Positions 53,770 to 61,633 of a DNA stretch of 64,000 bases are shown in pieces. Location: contig NZ_KI911559.1 of the NCBI RefSeq assembly GCF_000515255.1, positions 3,704,693 through 3,768,692 of the forward strand. The letters run 5' to 3'. The position numbers were made by a program, and so were the translations under genes. The notes beneath the pieces are model-generated. The model was given only the letters and a program-made list of their open reading frames with translations, did no database searches and had not been told where the DNA came from. The stretch is from Rhodovibrio salinarum DSM 9154 (GTDB lineage Bacteria > Pseudomonadota > Alphaproteobacteria > Kiloniellales > Rhodovibrionaceae). How positions within the stretch are numbered: the first letter of the stretch is position 1; each line of letters starts with the position of its first letter.

Positions 53770-55318
53770 CCCCGCCCTCCCCTGATTCTCCGTCGGCCGG
53801 CGCTTGCGGGCGGATCAGCTCGGCCGGGACGCCCATCGTCTCGCCGATCCAGCGGGCGGCGCCAGCGAGGTCGACGGTCGACAGCCCCGCCTCACCCAAT
53901 GCCGCCGCCCGCTCGATCCAGCCAACGGTATTGGCAACGTCCTTCTGCGCCTGCAGCTGCGCCAGCGGCGCGCGCAGTTGCAGTTGCACCGTCCGGCCAT
54001 CCAGGCCGATCTCGTCGATCTCCCCGCGCCGGGACAGGATCGCGAGCGCCCGGGCGACCAGCGGCGTTAGCAATTCCGCCTGCAGCCGGCCATAGGTCGC
54101 GCCCAGCACACGGGCGGTCTCCTGGCTGCGTTCCAGCACCTCGGTCGCGGTCATCTGCGCGCTGGCTGGTTGACCGAGCTGGCCGGTCAGGAGCGTCCGG
54201 CGGATGCGCTCGCGCAGGTCGGAAAGCACCAGTTCCGAGACATCGAACTGCCCGGGCGCGGCAAGCGGCGTCAGCCCGCTGGAGCCGACCGCCTTGGGGA
54301 TGATCGTGCCCGGCACCAGCCGCACGGTCGCCGGGTTGAGCACGCCGTCGTCGTCCGCCTGCCAGATGCCGGTCACCGCGATCGACGCGTTCTTCAGCGT
54401 CAACTCGACCACCTTGTTGGCCGTGCGGATGTCCGGCAGCGCCCGCATCACGGGCGAGCGGCCGTAGACCTCCCCCGGCGCCTTCATCCAGCGGAAATTG
54501 ATGAACGGCGAGCGGCCGAACCGCCCTTCCGCCAGCACGCGTGGCCCCGTGCCGCCAGCCGCATCGTCCAGCACGGCGACGTAGTCGTAGGCGCTGCCGT
54601 CCGGCAGCACCGCCTCCACGACCGGAAAGCGCTGCGCCGCATCGCCGGACACATCCGCCAACGCGGCTTCGGGCACCTGCGCGCGACCGAACCGGCGGAT
54701 CAGTTGCGCAGTGGTCAGGTCGCTGCGGCGGAAGGTGACGTCGAGCTGCCCGTCCGGCCCCTCCTCCAGCACCGCCTCGCGCAGCGGCACGGCGCTGAAG
54801 CGAAAAGCGCTGGACGCGCCAAGGGCCGCTTCCTCGAACGACAGACACGCAGTGCCCAGCACGACCAGATCGAGGAAGCACTGGTGCATCTCAACCGCGA
54901 AGTTGGAGCGGTCGAAATGTCCTTGGAGCACCGCCTCCGCATCCGCCAGGCGCGGCGCGAGACGCGCGGCTTCATCCGCGTCCAGGGCGGTACCGGGCAC
55001 CAGGCCGATCCAGCGCGACCAGGGCGGTGTCAACTCGGCCAGCAGGCTGGCGGCGAGCTGCTCCGCCGCGTCGCCGGCCGTGGCGTCGAAGATCCGTTCG
55101 GCGGCGCGCTGACCGGGGTCCGCCGGCGCGACCGCGCCATCGCGCTGCGGCAGCGTATAGGCAACGCAATCGCGCCAATGGCCGTCCCAGGATGCGCGAC
55201 GGTCGCGCGCCCGCTGATAACGCGCAAGCAGGGCCGCCGGGTCGTATTTCGGCGCGGGCGGCGAGGCCGGTTCCGGCGACACGGCCGGATCGCGAACGGC
55301 CACGGAGGGTGGGGACAT
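53762..55318 (-). CDS. Phage portal (head-to-tail connector) protein
   Basis: A 518-residue portal of the T7 gp8-like head-to-tail connector family. The N-terminus has LLARYQRARDRRASWDGHWRDC, then AAERIFDATAGDAAEQLAASL and TPPWSRWIGL, and the core includes GRSPVMRALPDIRTANKVVE, all typical. It forms the dodecameric ring for DNA entry and exit. Confidence 0.92.
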   Translation of the reverse strand: MSPPSVAVRDPAVSPEPASPPAPKYDPAALLARYQRARDRRASWDGHWRDCVAYTLPQRDGAVAPADPGQRAAERIFDATAGDAAEQLAASLLAELTPPWSRWIGLVPGTALDADEAARLAPRLADAEAVLQGHFDRSNFAVEMHQCFLDLVVLGTACLSFEEAALGASSAFRFSAVPLREAVLEEGPDGQLDVTFRRSDLTTAQLIRRFGRAQVPEAALADVSGDAAQRFPVVEAVLPDGSAYDYVAVLDDAAGGTGPRVLAEGRFGRSPFINFRWMKAPGEVYGRSPVMRALPDIRTANKVVELTLKNASIAVTGIWQADDDGVLNPATVRLVPGTIIPKAVGSSGLTPLAAPGQFDVSELVLSDLRERIRRTLLTGQLGQPASAQMTATEVLERSQETARVLGATYGRLQAELLTPLVARALAILSRRGEIDEIGLDGRTVQLQLRAPLAQLQAQKDVANTVGWIERAAALGEAGLSTVDLAGAARWIGETMGVPAELIRPQAPADGESGEGGDV

Positions 55319-55322
55319 ACGG

Positions 55323-55646
55323 CTACTCTCCCAACAGGGTCTTGCGCGTCGGCCGGTCCAGCCGCTCGGTCAGGACGCCGGTGCGCCCGGTCCGGATCAG
55401 CCCGACGTTCCGGCGCACCGGGGCGCTGCGATGCGGCGCATTGGCCGGCTCAGGCTCAGGCTGCGGCGGCTCGACCTTAGGCGTCGGGTCGCGCGTTGGA
55501 GGGCGGCTGGGTGTTGGTTCAGGTCGTTTCGGCTTCGGCGGCGGCGAAACGGGCCGATGCACTGGCGCCGGGGCTGGCGGCCGCGAGACCGGCGCCGTCG
55601 GTGCAGGGGGTGGAGGCGATGGCGGACTGGGGAAGAAGATACCCAT
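55323..55646 (-). CDS. Proline-rich small phage protein
   Basis: A 107-residue protein. About residues 3-75 are mostly Pro with Lys/Glu/Arg (GIFFPSPPSPPPPAPTAP). A short conserved-looking C-terminus follows (RRNVGLIRTGRTGVL and RKTLLGE). It lies 4 bases before the portal gene. The function is unknown; it may be a flexible assembly factor. The ATG at 55646 is preferred over an earlier start. Confidence 0.65.
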   Translation of the reverse strand: MGIFFPSPPSPPPPAPTAPVSRPPAPAPVHRPVSPPPKPKRPEPTPSRPPTRDPTPKVEPPQPEPEPANAPHRSAPVRRNVGLIRTGRTGVLTERLDRPTRKTLLGE

Positions 55647-55773
55647 GCGGCTCCTCGCGGCTGTCGCGTCCGGCAATCCGGGTGGCCCTATCACGCGCAC
55701 AAAAAAGCGCCGCCCGCGGGGCATCGCGGACGGCGCTTCGGTTGGGACGCACTTCTGGCGTGTGCAGTTATGT

Positions 55774-56232
55774 TTATAATCCTATAACGGGAGCCATGTC
55801 AAGGACTTTTTTCTCTACTCGTGTCAGGTGCCGGAAAAGCTGCCAGGGCGTGACCACGCACCGGGCGCGGATGCCAAGCGCACGCTTCACCGCCTCGACG
55901 CAGGTGAACGGCGCCCAGGGGGCGGCCCGGCGGGCCGGCGCCACCGGGCGCACCGGGACCGGCAGCAGGCCGTGCGCCAGGAACCAGGCGACCGGATCGA
56001 TCGGTCCGGACACGACGGCGAAGCGGGTGACGTGCGCCATCGGATCGACCAGCAACCAGCCGCCCGACGGCTGCGCCAGGGCCACCAGGCAGTGCCGGAA
56101 CCCAGGCTTGAGCAGACGCAGCCACCACAGCTCGGCGCCCCCGGAGAAAGCGACCACGGCAACCGCCGGCATTCCAGACTGCGGCGATTCCGCGACCGGC
56201 ACCGGCTGCGGGCCTGCCAGCGGCGCGCTCAC
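55774..56232 (-). CDS. Phage-operon protein with His and Cys motifs, unknown
   Basis: A 152-residue protein. LKPGFRHCLVALAQPSGGWL with a VDP following, and later PFTCVEAVKRALGI, give a His-then-Cys order reminiscent of permuted NlpC/P60-like cysteine peptidases. This is a suggestion from two motifs only. The GTG start at 56232 overlaps the preceding gene by 4 bases. Confidence 0.55.
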   Translation of the reverse strand: MSAPLAGPQPVPVAESPQSGMPAVAVVAFSGGAELWWLRLLKPGFRHCLVALAQPSGGWLLVDPMAHVTRFAVVSGPIDPVAWFLAHGLLPVPVRPVAPARRAAPWAPFTCVEAVKRALGIRARCVVTPWQLFRHLTRVEKKVLDMAPVIGL

Positions 56233-56594
56233 GCCACGATCCCCTTGGCGCGCAAGGCCGGTGTCAACTCGCCCAACGCTTCACCCCACAAGTGGGCGGC
56301 GCGCCGCTCGCGCCGGCTGTCCGGGTCGGGCGGCAGCAAACGCCGGCCATAGTCCGCCAGCACGTGCAAATGCTCTGGCAACAGCCGGCGGCGGCGGTAC
56401 AGCCGGTCGACCACGGCAAGTACGTCCAATGGTTCGCAGGGACGGGCCACCAGCCCCGCCCGCGCGCCGACCCGGGCCCCGTCGAGTTGCGCCAACCGGC
56501 ACTGCACGTACCAGAACCAAGCCGTCTCCGCGTCGGCGAACGGCTCACCCAACTGCTCGGTCGCAGGACGCGGAACGAAACGATCTCGGCTCAT
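56229..56594 (-). CDS. Conserved small protein at the head of the phage operon
   Basis: About 121 residues. The pattern ADAETAWFWYVQC, ARPCEPLDVLAVVDRLYRRRRL and a C-terminal ALRAKGIV is one I recall from short proteins beside LexA-like genes in Alphaproteobacteria; no function is known. The ATG at 56594 is favoured because AAGGGAG lies 7 bases upstream. First gene of the minus-strand phage operon, 44 bases downstream of the SOS-type box. Confidence 0.7.
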   Translation of the reverse strand: MSRDRFVPRPATEQLGEPFADAETAWFWYVQCRLAQLDGARVGARAGLVARPCEPLDVLAVVDRLYRRRRLLPEHLHVLADYGRRLLPPDPDSRRERRAAHLWGEALGELTPALRAKGIVA

Positions 56595-56637
56595 CTGCAC
56601 TCTCCCTTAGGTTGCATTCTTGCGCGCATCGCGCTAA

Positions 56638-56652
56638 GAACATATGCAGAAC
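56638..56652 (-). promoter_or_regulatory. LexA (SOS) box of the alphaproteobacterial type
   Basis: GAAC-ATATGCA-GAAC on the plus strand is GTTC-N7-GTTC on the minus strand, an exact match to the known alphaproteobacterial LexA consensus. It lies 44-58 bases upstream of the first phage-operon start and about 85-99 bases upstream of the S24 regulator gene, in AT-rich DNA. It therefore could control either or both divergent units. Confidence 0.65.
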
Positions 56653-56736
56653 ATACCCGTCCGCGAATCCGTTTCAAATGGTAATTATGCTTATTTTCCT
56701 AATGCGCGTCGCAACCCCGTATAAGACAATGTTCCC

Positions 56737-57369
56737 ATGTTGCGACACGGGGACATCTGGCGCGCGATCGACCGCCTGGCCGAGGCGCACGGCCTGTCGG
56801 CCAGCGGACTGGCCCGCCGGGCCGGGCTGGATGCGACCACCTTCAACAAGTCCAAACGGATGACCGCGCAGGGCAAGCCGCGCTGGCCCAGCACGGAATC
56901 GGTCGCCAAGGTTTTACGCGCCACCAACACCTCGCTGGCGGAGTTCGTGGCCCTGCTGGGCGACGCGGGGGCCCAAGCGCTGGCCCAGCGGATTCCGGTG
57001 ATCGGCCACGCCCAGGCGGGACAGCAGGGCTTCTTCGACGACGCCGGCTTTCCCGTCGGCACCGGCTGGGACGAGGTCTTGTTCCCGCACGTCGGCGATC
57101 CGCACGCCTACGCGCTCGAGGTCAGCGGGGACTCGATGGAACCGGTCTATCGCGACGGCGACCTGATCGTGGTCTCGCCGCAGGCCACCGTGCGCCGCGG
57201 CGACCGCGTGGTGGTCAAGACGACCGAGGGCGAGGTGATGGCCAAACAACTGGTCCGCCAGACCGCCAGCCGGATCGAACTCGCCTCCCTCAACGCCAGC
57301 CACGAAGACCGCACAGTGCCACTGGAAGAAGTGGCGTTCATGGCCCGGATCGTCTGGGCGAGCCAGTAA
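56737..57369 (+). CDS. S24-family HTH repressor (LexA/C2-like)
   Basis: A 210-residue DNA-binding protein. An N-terminal HTH (about 10-70, GLSASGLARRAGLDATTFNKS) is followed by a linker and an S24 peptidase domain. The catalytic Ser is in VSGDSMEPVYRDGDL (about 131) and the Lys in GEVMAKQLV (about 168). Such proteins self-cleave when RecA is activated and then release their operons. It is divergent from the phage operon with 142 bases between and is the obvious candidate for its repressor. It may instead be a resident alphaproteobacterial regulator unrelated to the phage. Confidence 0.88.
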   Translation: MLRHGDIWRAIDRLAEAHGLSASGLARRAGLDATTFNKSKRMTAQGKPRWPSTESVAKVLRATNTSLAEFVALLGDAGAQALAQRIPVIGHAQAGQQGFFDDAGFPVGTGWDEVLFPHVGDPHAYALEVSGDSMEPVYRDGDLIVVSPQATVRRGDRVVVKTTEGEVMAKQLVRQTASRIELASLNASHEDRTVPLEEVAFMARIVWASQ

Positions 57370-57404
57370 ATTAGGTTATGAGGCGCACGCTGCGCCGCCC
57401 CGCC

Positions 57405-59039
57405 CTACCCCTGGCTCAGGTCCTCGCCCGCCAGCGCGCGGTCGAGCAGGGTCTTGAACTCACCCAGCCCGTAGAGCGCGATGAAGGAGCCCATGCGTGG
57501 GCCCTGCTGCTGGCCGAGCAGGATCTCGTAGAGCGCCTTGAACCAGTCGCGCAGCTTCTCGAAGCCGTGCGCCTTGCCGGACTCGTAGACCTCCGTCTGG
57601 ATCGCCTCGGCCTCGGCGTCCGCCGGCAGCGCGTCCAGGCGCTGGCGCAGGTCCTCTAGCGCCGCGCGCTCGGCGTCGGTGGGCGCGCGGTAGCGCTTAT
57701 GGGGCTTCACGAAGTCCTGGTAGTAGCGGATCGCGTGATCGACCAGCTTGTCCAGGATCGGGGTCGCCTGCGGTCCCGCATCGGGCACGTAGCGGGTGAT
57801 GAAGCCCCAGAGGACGGTGCGGTCATCGGTGTTGGTCGCGCTCGCCAGGTTGAGCAGGATCGAGAACGACAGGCCGCTCTCGCTCGCCGGCGGGTTGCCG
57901 CCGTGGACGTGCCAGACCGGGTTCTCCAGCCGCTCCTGCGCCGACTGCGCGTCGAACTTGCGCAGGAAGGTCAGGTACTCGTCGACCGCCTTGGGAATGA
58001 CGTCGAAGTAGAGCTTCTTCGCCGAGCCCGGCTTCTGGAACATGTACAGGCCGAGGCTGTCCGACGGCGCATAGGTCAGCCACTCGTCGACGCTGAGCCC
58101 GTTGCCCTTGGACTTGGAGATCTTCTCGCCGTTGTCGTCCAGGAACAGCTCGTAGTGGAAGCCCTCCGGCGGCCGGCCGCCCCAGAGCTTGACCAGCTGA
58201 CCGCCGATCTTGGCGCTGTCGATCAGATCCTTGCCCGACATCTCGTAGTCGACGTCGAGCGCGAACCAGCGCATCGCCCAGTCGGGCTTCCACTGCAGCT
58301 TCGCGTGTCCACCGGTGACCGGCTGGGTGATCCGTTCGCCGTCCTCGTCCGCGAAGGTGATCGTCCCGGCCTCCGGGTCCCGGTCCAGCAGCGGCACCTG
58401 CAACACCTTACCGCTCTTGGGGCTGACCGGCAGGAACGGGCTGTAGGTCTGCTGGCGCTCCTTGCCCAGGGTGGGCAGCATCACCGCCATGACCTCGTCG
58501 TAGTGGCGCAGCACGGTGAGCAACGCCTGGTCGAACCGGCCACTGGTGTAGCAGTCGGTCGCCGAGACGAACTCGTAGTCGAAGCCGAAGAAGTCGAGGA
58601 AACCCTGCAGACGGGCGTTGTTGTGGTGGCCGAAGCTTTCGTGCGTACCGAAAGGGTCGGGAATCCGGGTCAGCGGCTTGCCCAGGTGTTCGCGCACCGC
58701 GTCCTGGTTGGGGATGTTGTCCGGGACCTTGCGCAGCCCGTCCATATCGTCGGAAAAGCAGACCAGACGGGTGGGCACGTCGCTCATCGCCTGGAAGGCG
58801 CGGCGGACCATGGTGGTGCGCGCCACCTCCCCGAACGTGCCGATGTGCGGCAGGCCGGAAGGACCATAGCCGGTCTCGAACAGCACATGCCCTTTCTCGG
58901 GCGTTTTGTGCCCGATCCGCTCCAGCACCTTGCGCGCCTCGGCGAACGGCCAGGCCTTGGCGTTCAGGGCCAGCGCGCGCAGCTCCTCGCGGGAGATGTC
59001 ATCGCGGCGGTGCAGGGGATCGGCAATCGTCTCGGACAC
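57405..59039 (-). CDS. lysK: Lysyl-tRNA synthetase, class I
   Basis: Charges tRNA-Lys; class I (Rossmann) type, typical of Alphaproteobacteria and archaea. About 544 residues. The HIGH-type motif is GPSGLPHIGTFGE and the KMSKS-type motif is KISKSKGNG. The C-terminal helical anticodon-binding region is complete. The GTG at 59039 (VSETIADPLH) has GGAAG upstream; a GTG at 59048 is the alternative, and the frame is open to 59225. Confidence 0.95.
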   Translation of the reverse strand: MSETIADPLHRRDDISREELRALALNAKAWPFAEARKVLERIGHKTPEKGHVLFETGYGPSGLPHIGTFGEVARTTMVRRAFQAMSDVPTRLVCFSDDMDGLRKVPDNIPNQDAVREHLGKPLTRIPDPFGTHESFGHHNNARLQGFLDFFGFDYEFVSATDCYTSGRFDQALLTVLRHYDEVMAVMLPTLGKERQQTYSPFLPVSPKSGKVLQVPLLDRDPEAGTITFADEDGERITQPVTGGHAKLQWKPDWAMRWFALDVDYEMSGKDLIDSAKIGGQLVKLWGGRPPEGFHYELFLDDNGEKISKSKGNGLSVDEWLTYAPSDSLGLYMFQKPGSAKKLYFDVIPKAVDEYLTFLRKFDAQSAQERLENPVWHVHGGNPPASESGLSFSILLNLASATNTDDRTVLWGFITRYVPDAGPQATPILDKLVDHAIRYYQDFVKPHKRYRAPTDAERAALEDLRQRLDALPADAEAEAIQTEVYESGKAHGFEKLRDWFKALYEILLGQQQGPRMGSFIALYGLGEFKTLLDRALAGEDLSQG

Positions 59040-59145
59040 GTCGTTCACTTCCGGGGCTGTTCGGGGATCACCGCGGGCCGCACCCGCGTGCGCGCGGAGG
59101 CTAGGCATCGGGGGATGCGGCGTCAATGTGAGGGGTCGTCCCCAG

Positions 59146-60565
59146 CAGGGGAATCGCATTAGGCCGAGGCCGGCCGGTTCTGGGGTAGCGTAGGCGGGTT
59201 TTGACGATTCGAATGTCGGGGACACGAATCCAGAGGAGGTCCCCGTTGTCCTGGTTCGAGTTGACCTTCGCCGAGCTGCCAGATCCGCGGACCGGCAATG
59301 CCACGCAGCATGATTTGATGGAGGTGCTGACGATCGCGCTCACGGCGTCGATCGCCGGTGCGCAAAACTGTACCGAGTTCGCGGCTTTCGGTGTCGATCG
59401 CAAAGACCTGTTCGACGAGTTCCTGGATCTGAACAACGGCATCCCCAGTCACGACACCTTCTCCCGGGTGTTTCGGCTGTTGGACCCCGAGGCTTTCGCC
59501 GAGTGTTTCGGCCGGTTCCTGGAGGAGATGAACCAGGACAGCCGCGGGATCATGGCGATCGATGGCAAGACCCTGCGCCGGTCGTTCGACGCGGCGGCCA
59601 ACCGGTCGCCACTCGAGGCGGTGACCGCGTTCTCCGCGGAGGGAGGCGTCGTCCTGGGCCAGAAAGGTTTCCGGTCGGGCGACGGCGATAGCGAGATCAC
59701 GGCGGAGGTGCGAGTGTTTCGGCCGGAGTTGGGCGAGAGACGGCGCGCTGGGCGTGGTTCGACGCGGCGGTGGCGCGACGCGGTCGCTACCGGAGCGGGT
59801 GAGCCGGGCGTTCGTCCGGAGGTGGGCAGGTGGGCGCTTCGTCCTGGGCCAGAAAGGTTTCCGGTCGGGCGACGGCGATAGCGAGATCACGGCCGCGCGG
59901 GCGCTTCTGGCGTGCCTGGATCTGCGCGGGGTTCTGGTCACCGCGGATGCGATCCACTGCCAGGACGAGACCGTCCGGACGGTGCTGGAGCAGGGCGGCG
60001 ACTATCTCCTGGCGTTGAAGGACAATCGCCCCGCGTTGCACAGCGAGGTGGCGAAGCTCTTTGAAGCTGCCGAAGGCCACGGCATCGAACCGCTGGTGAC
60101 GACCGACAAGGGCCACGGGCGGATCGAGGTCCGGCGACACTATGTCAGCCATGATCTCAGCTGGCTCAACGGACCCAAAACCGCCGCAGGGCTGCCAGAG
60201 CTACCGCCTGGGCTGGGCTGCCTCGCGATGGTGGAGGCCGAGGTGACACGCAACGGCCAGACCACCATAACGCGGCGCTACTACCTTGGGTCCGCAAAGA
60301 TGACCGCCCAACGCTTCGCCGAGGCCGTGCGCGGTCATTGGCGGATTGAGAACAGCCTACATTGGGTCCTCGACGAAACCTTCGATGAGGACAGAGCCCG
60401 CAACCGGGCCGACAACGCCCCCGAGAACCTCGCTGTGTTGCGCAAGCTGGCCCTCAACTTGCTACGCAACGCGCGACGGGATCTCTCCATCAGCCTGAAA
60501 CGCAAGCGGGTCGGCTGGTCCAACCAGATCGCCTACGACATCCTCGGCCAAATGCGATAGCCCTG
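59146..60565. mobile_element. ISAs1-family insertion sequence
   Basis: Imperfect 20-bp terminal inverted repeats frame the element: CAGGGGAATCGCATTAGGCC (59146-59165) and the complement of CAGGGCTATCGCATTTGGCC (60546-60565), 17 of 20 identical. Length is 1420 bp, about 190 more than usual, due to an internal duplication. No matching target duplication flanks the ends (left TCGTCCCCAG, right CTTGTCACCC), so one side has been rearranged. Confidence 0.85.
59213..60560 (+). pseudogene. ISAs1-family transposase, disrupted by a 190-bp duplication
   Basis: DDE transposase reading in two frames. Part one (59213 to about 59703) carries the N-terminal domain and IMAIDGKTLRRSF with the first catalytic Asp. 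Part two (about 59894-60560) continues with LDLRGVLVTADAIHC and ends with the GHWRIENSLHWVLDETFDED signature. A 55-bp perfect repeat (59649-59703 and 59839-59893) lies at 190-bp distance; removing 190 bp restores one frame. The insertion shifts the frame (190 is not a multiple of 3), so the enzyme should be inactive. Confidence 0.85.
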
Positions 60566-60594
60566 CTTGTCACCCCTTTGAGTCTTGAGAGTCG

Positions 60595-61437
60595 TCATGT
60601 CTGGTCGATATCCGTGGTCCAGCGCCGAGAGTACAGATTCTTGATCTCGGCGGCCTTGGCCTCGGCCTTGCTGGTCACCAGGCACCACGGTTCCTTCATC
60701 CCCCTCGCGTGGACGCAGACCACGGCGGGCACCGGCTTGCGAGCCCGGGTGATGCGGGCGTTCGACAGCTTTCGGGCGCGCCCCTGCTTGCCGACCCACT
60801 GGGCGCTCTTGCGCGTCTCGCCGTTGGCCGCCTCGACCGTGATGTTGCCGCGGATGCGGATGACATACTCGAAGCCCAGCTCGTCCAGGAAGCCCATGAG
60901 CTTGCGGTCGCCGAAGCCGCGATCCGCCAGGACGGTGACCGCCACGTCGGGTGGCAGCACCTCCCAAAGTCGGCGCAAGACGGCATCCTCGTAATCACTC
61001 TGGGCGTTTTCGAGCTCGTCCTTCCAGACGGTCAGCCAGATCAGTGGTGTGGACCGGCCGTGGCTGGTGACCAAGCTCGCCACCAGGGTCGCCTGGTCGT
61101 CCGCATCGAACTCGGTCCAGTCGATCACCACGGCGATGTCCTGGGCGTTGCCGACCACCTCGGGCACCCAGTCGGCGAACATCTCCCAGACATCGATGGC
61201 GGAATTGCTCAGCAGGCGGTCCACCTGCTTGATGGCGTGCTTGGTCGTCAGCTCGCGGGCCTGCGCCAGGGCCTGTCCGATCGTGCAGACCGCCAGCGAC
61301 GCGCTCTTAATAACGCCCAGCGTCGCCGCGCTGAGGGACTCGATCCGCTTGACGTGGACGTTCTCCCCGAAGACCGAGCCGAGATAGGTGGTCAGCTCCT
61401 GGTGACGATCGTCGGTGGGCAATGCGTCGAGCAACAC
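60595..61437 (-). pseudogene. IS4-type transposase, truncated
   Basis: 280 residues with IS4-group features: VVIDWTEFDAD (first Asp) and VTVLADRGFGDRKLMGFLDE (second Asp). The C-terminus ends as SRRWTTDIDQT within the Y-(2)-R-(3)-E-(6)-K motif, so the third acidic residue (E) and Lys are missing. It stops 30 bases from the right end of the ISAs1 element. The remainder is not seen on the other side of that element, so it was lost by deletion. A 10-bp inverted repeat (61449-61458 and 61469-61478) lies just before the start. Confidence 0.75.
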
Positions 61438-61448
61438 TCCCCTCCGTG

Positions 61449-61478
61449 CGTAACCGGGAAAGACTCCGCCCGGTTACG
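61449..61478. repeat. Inverted repeat upstream of the IS4-type gene
   Basis: CGTAACCGGG and CCCGGTTACG are perfect 10-bp arms around a 10-base centre, 12 bases before the start of the truncated transposase. It may form a hairpin near the element's end or in its leader. Confidence 0.5.
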
Positions 61479-61537
61479 ACACCGCCCCCGACGCGCTCAA
61501 GTCCGCAAAATGCGGGGAGTCCTGAGGTCCGGGACAT

Positions 61538-61585
61538 GATCGACGTGATGACGTCCCTGGCCGCCTGTCTGTAAGGACGTCGATC
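61538..61585. repeat. Inverted repeat upstream of the TnpB-like gene
   Basis: GATCGACGT (61538-61546) and ACGTCGATC (61577-61585) are perfect 9-bp arms; a second short pair GGGAC/GTCCC overlaps at 61531-61556. IS200/IS605-type elements have subterminal hairpins at their ends, so this could be a left-end remnant. It is not proven. Confidence 0.4.
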
Positions 61586-61633
61586 GGCTCGGCATCGGGC
61601 CAAGCGTGCGGTTAAGGCGATGGACGGTGCGGC

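Larger units (their letters stand above)
42019..57369. mobile_element. Compact podovirus-like prophage or domesticated phage cassette
   Basis: A continuous block of phage structural and lysis genes, all on the minus strand except the S24 regulator at the head. The order follows the T7 late region: portal, scaffold, capsid, tail tubular A and B, internal protein, tail fibre, TerS, TerL and lysis. No integrase, excisionase, replication gene, phage RNA polymerase or obvious att repeats were found. The flanks are ordinary chromosomal genes (histidine kinase and lysK). The borders given are the outer gene borders; true ends are not visible. It could be a decayed prophage or a domesticated particle producer. 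Confidence 0.8.

Noticed and set aside
42019-57369. Diversity-generating retroelement linked to the fibre gene
   Set aside because: No reverse transcriptase and no template/variable repeat pair found.
57699-59162. 487-codon plus-strand frame opposite lysK
   Set aside because: Shadow of the class I lysyl-tRNA synthetase; no recognisable domain.
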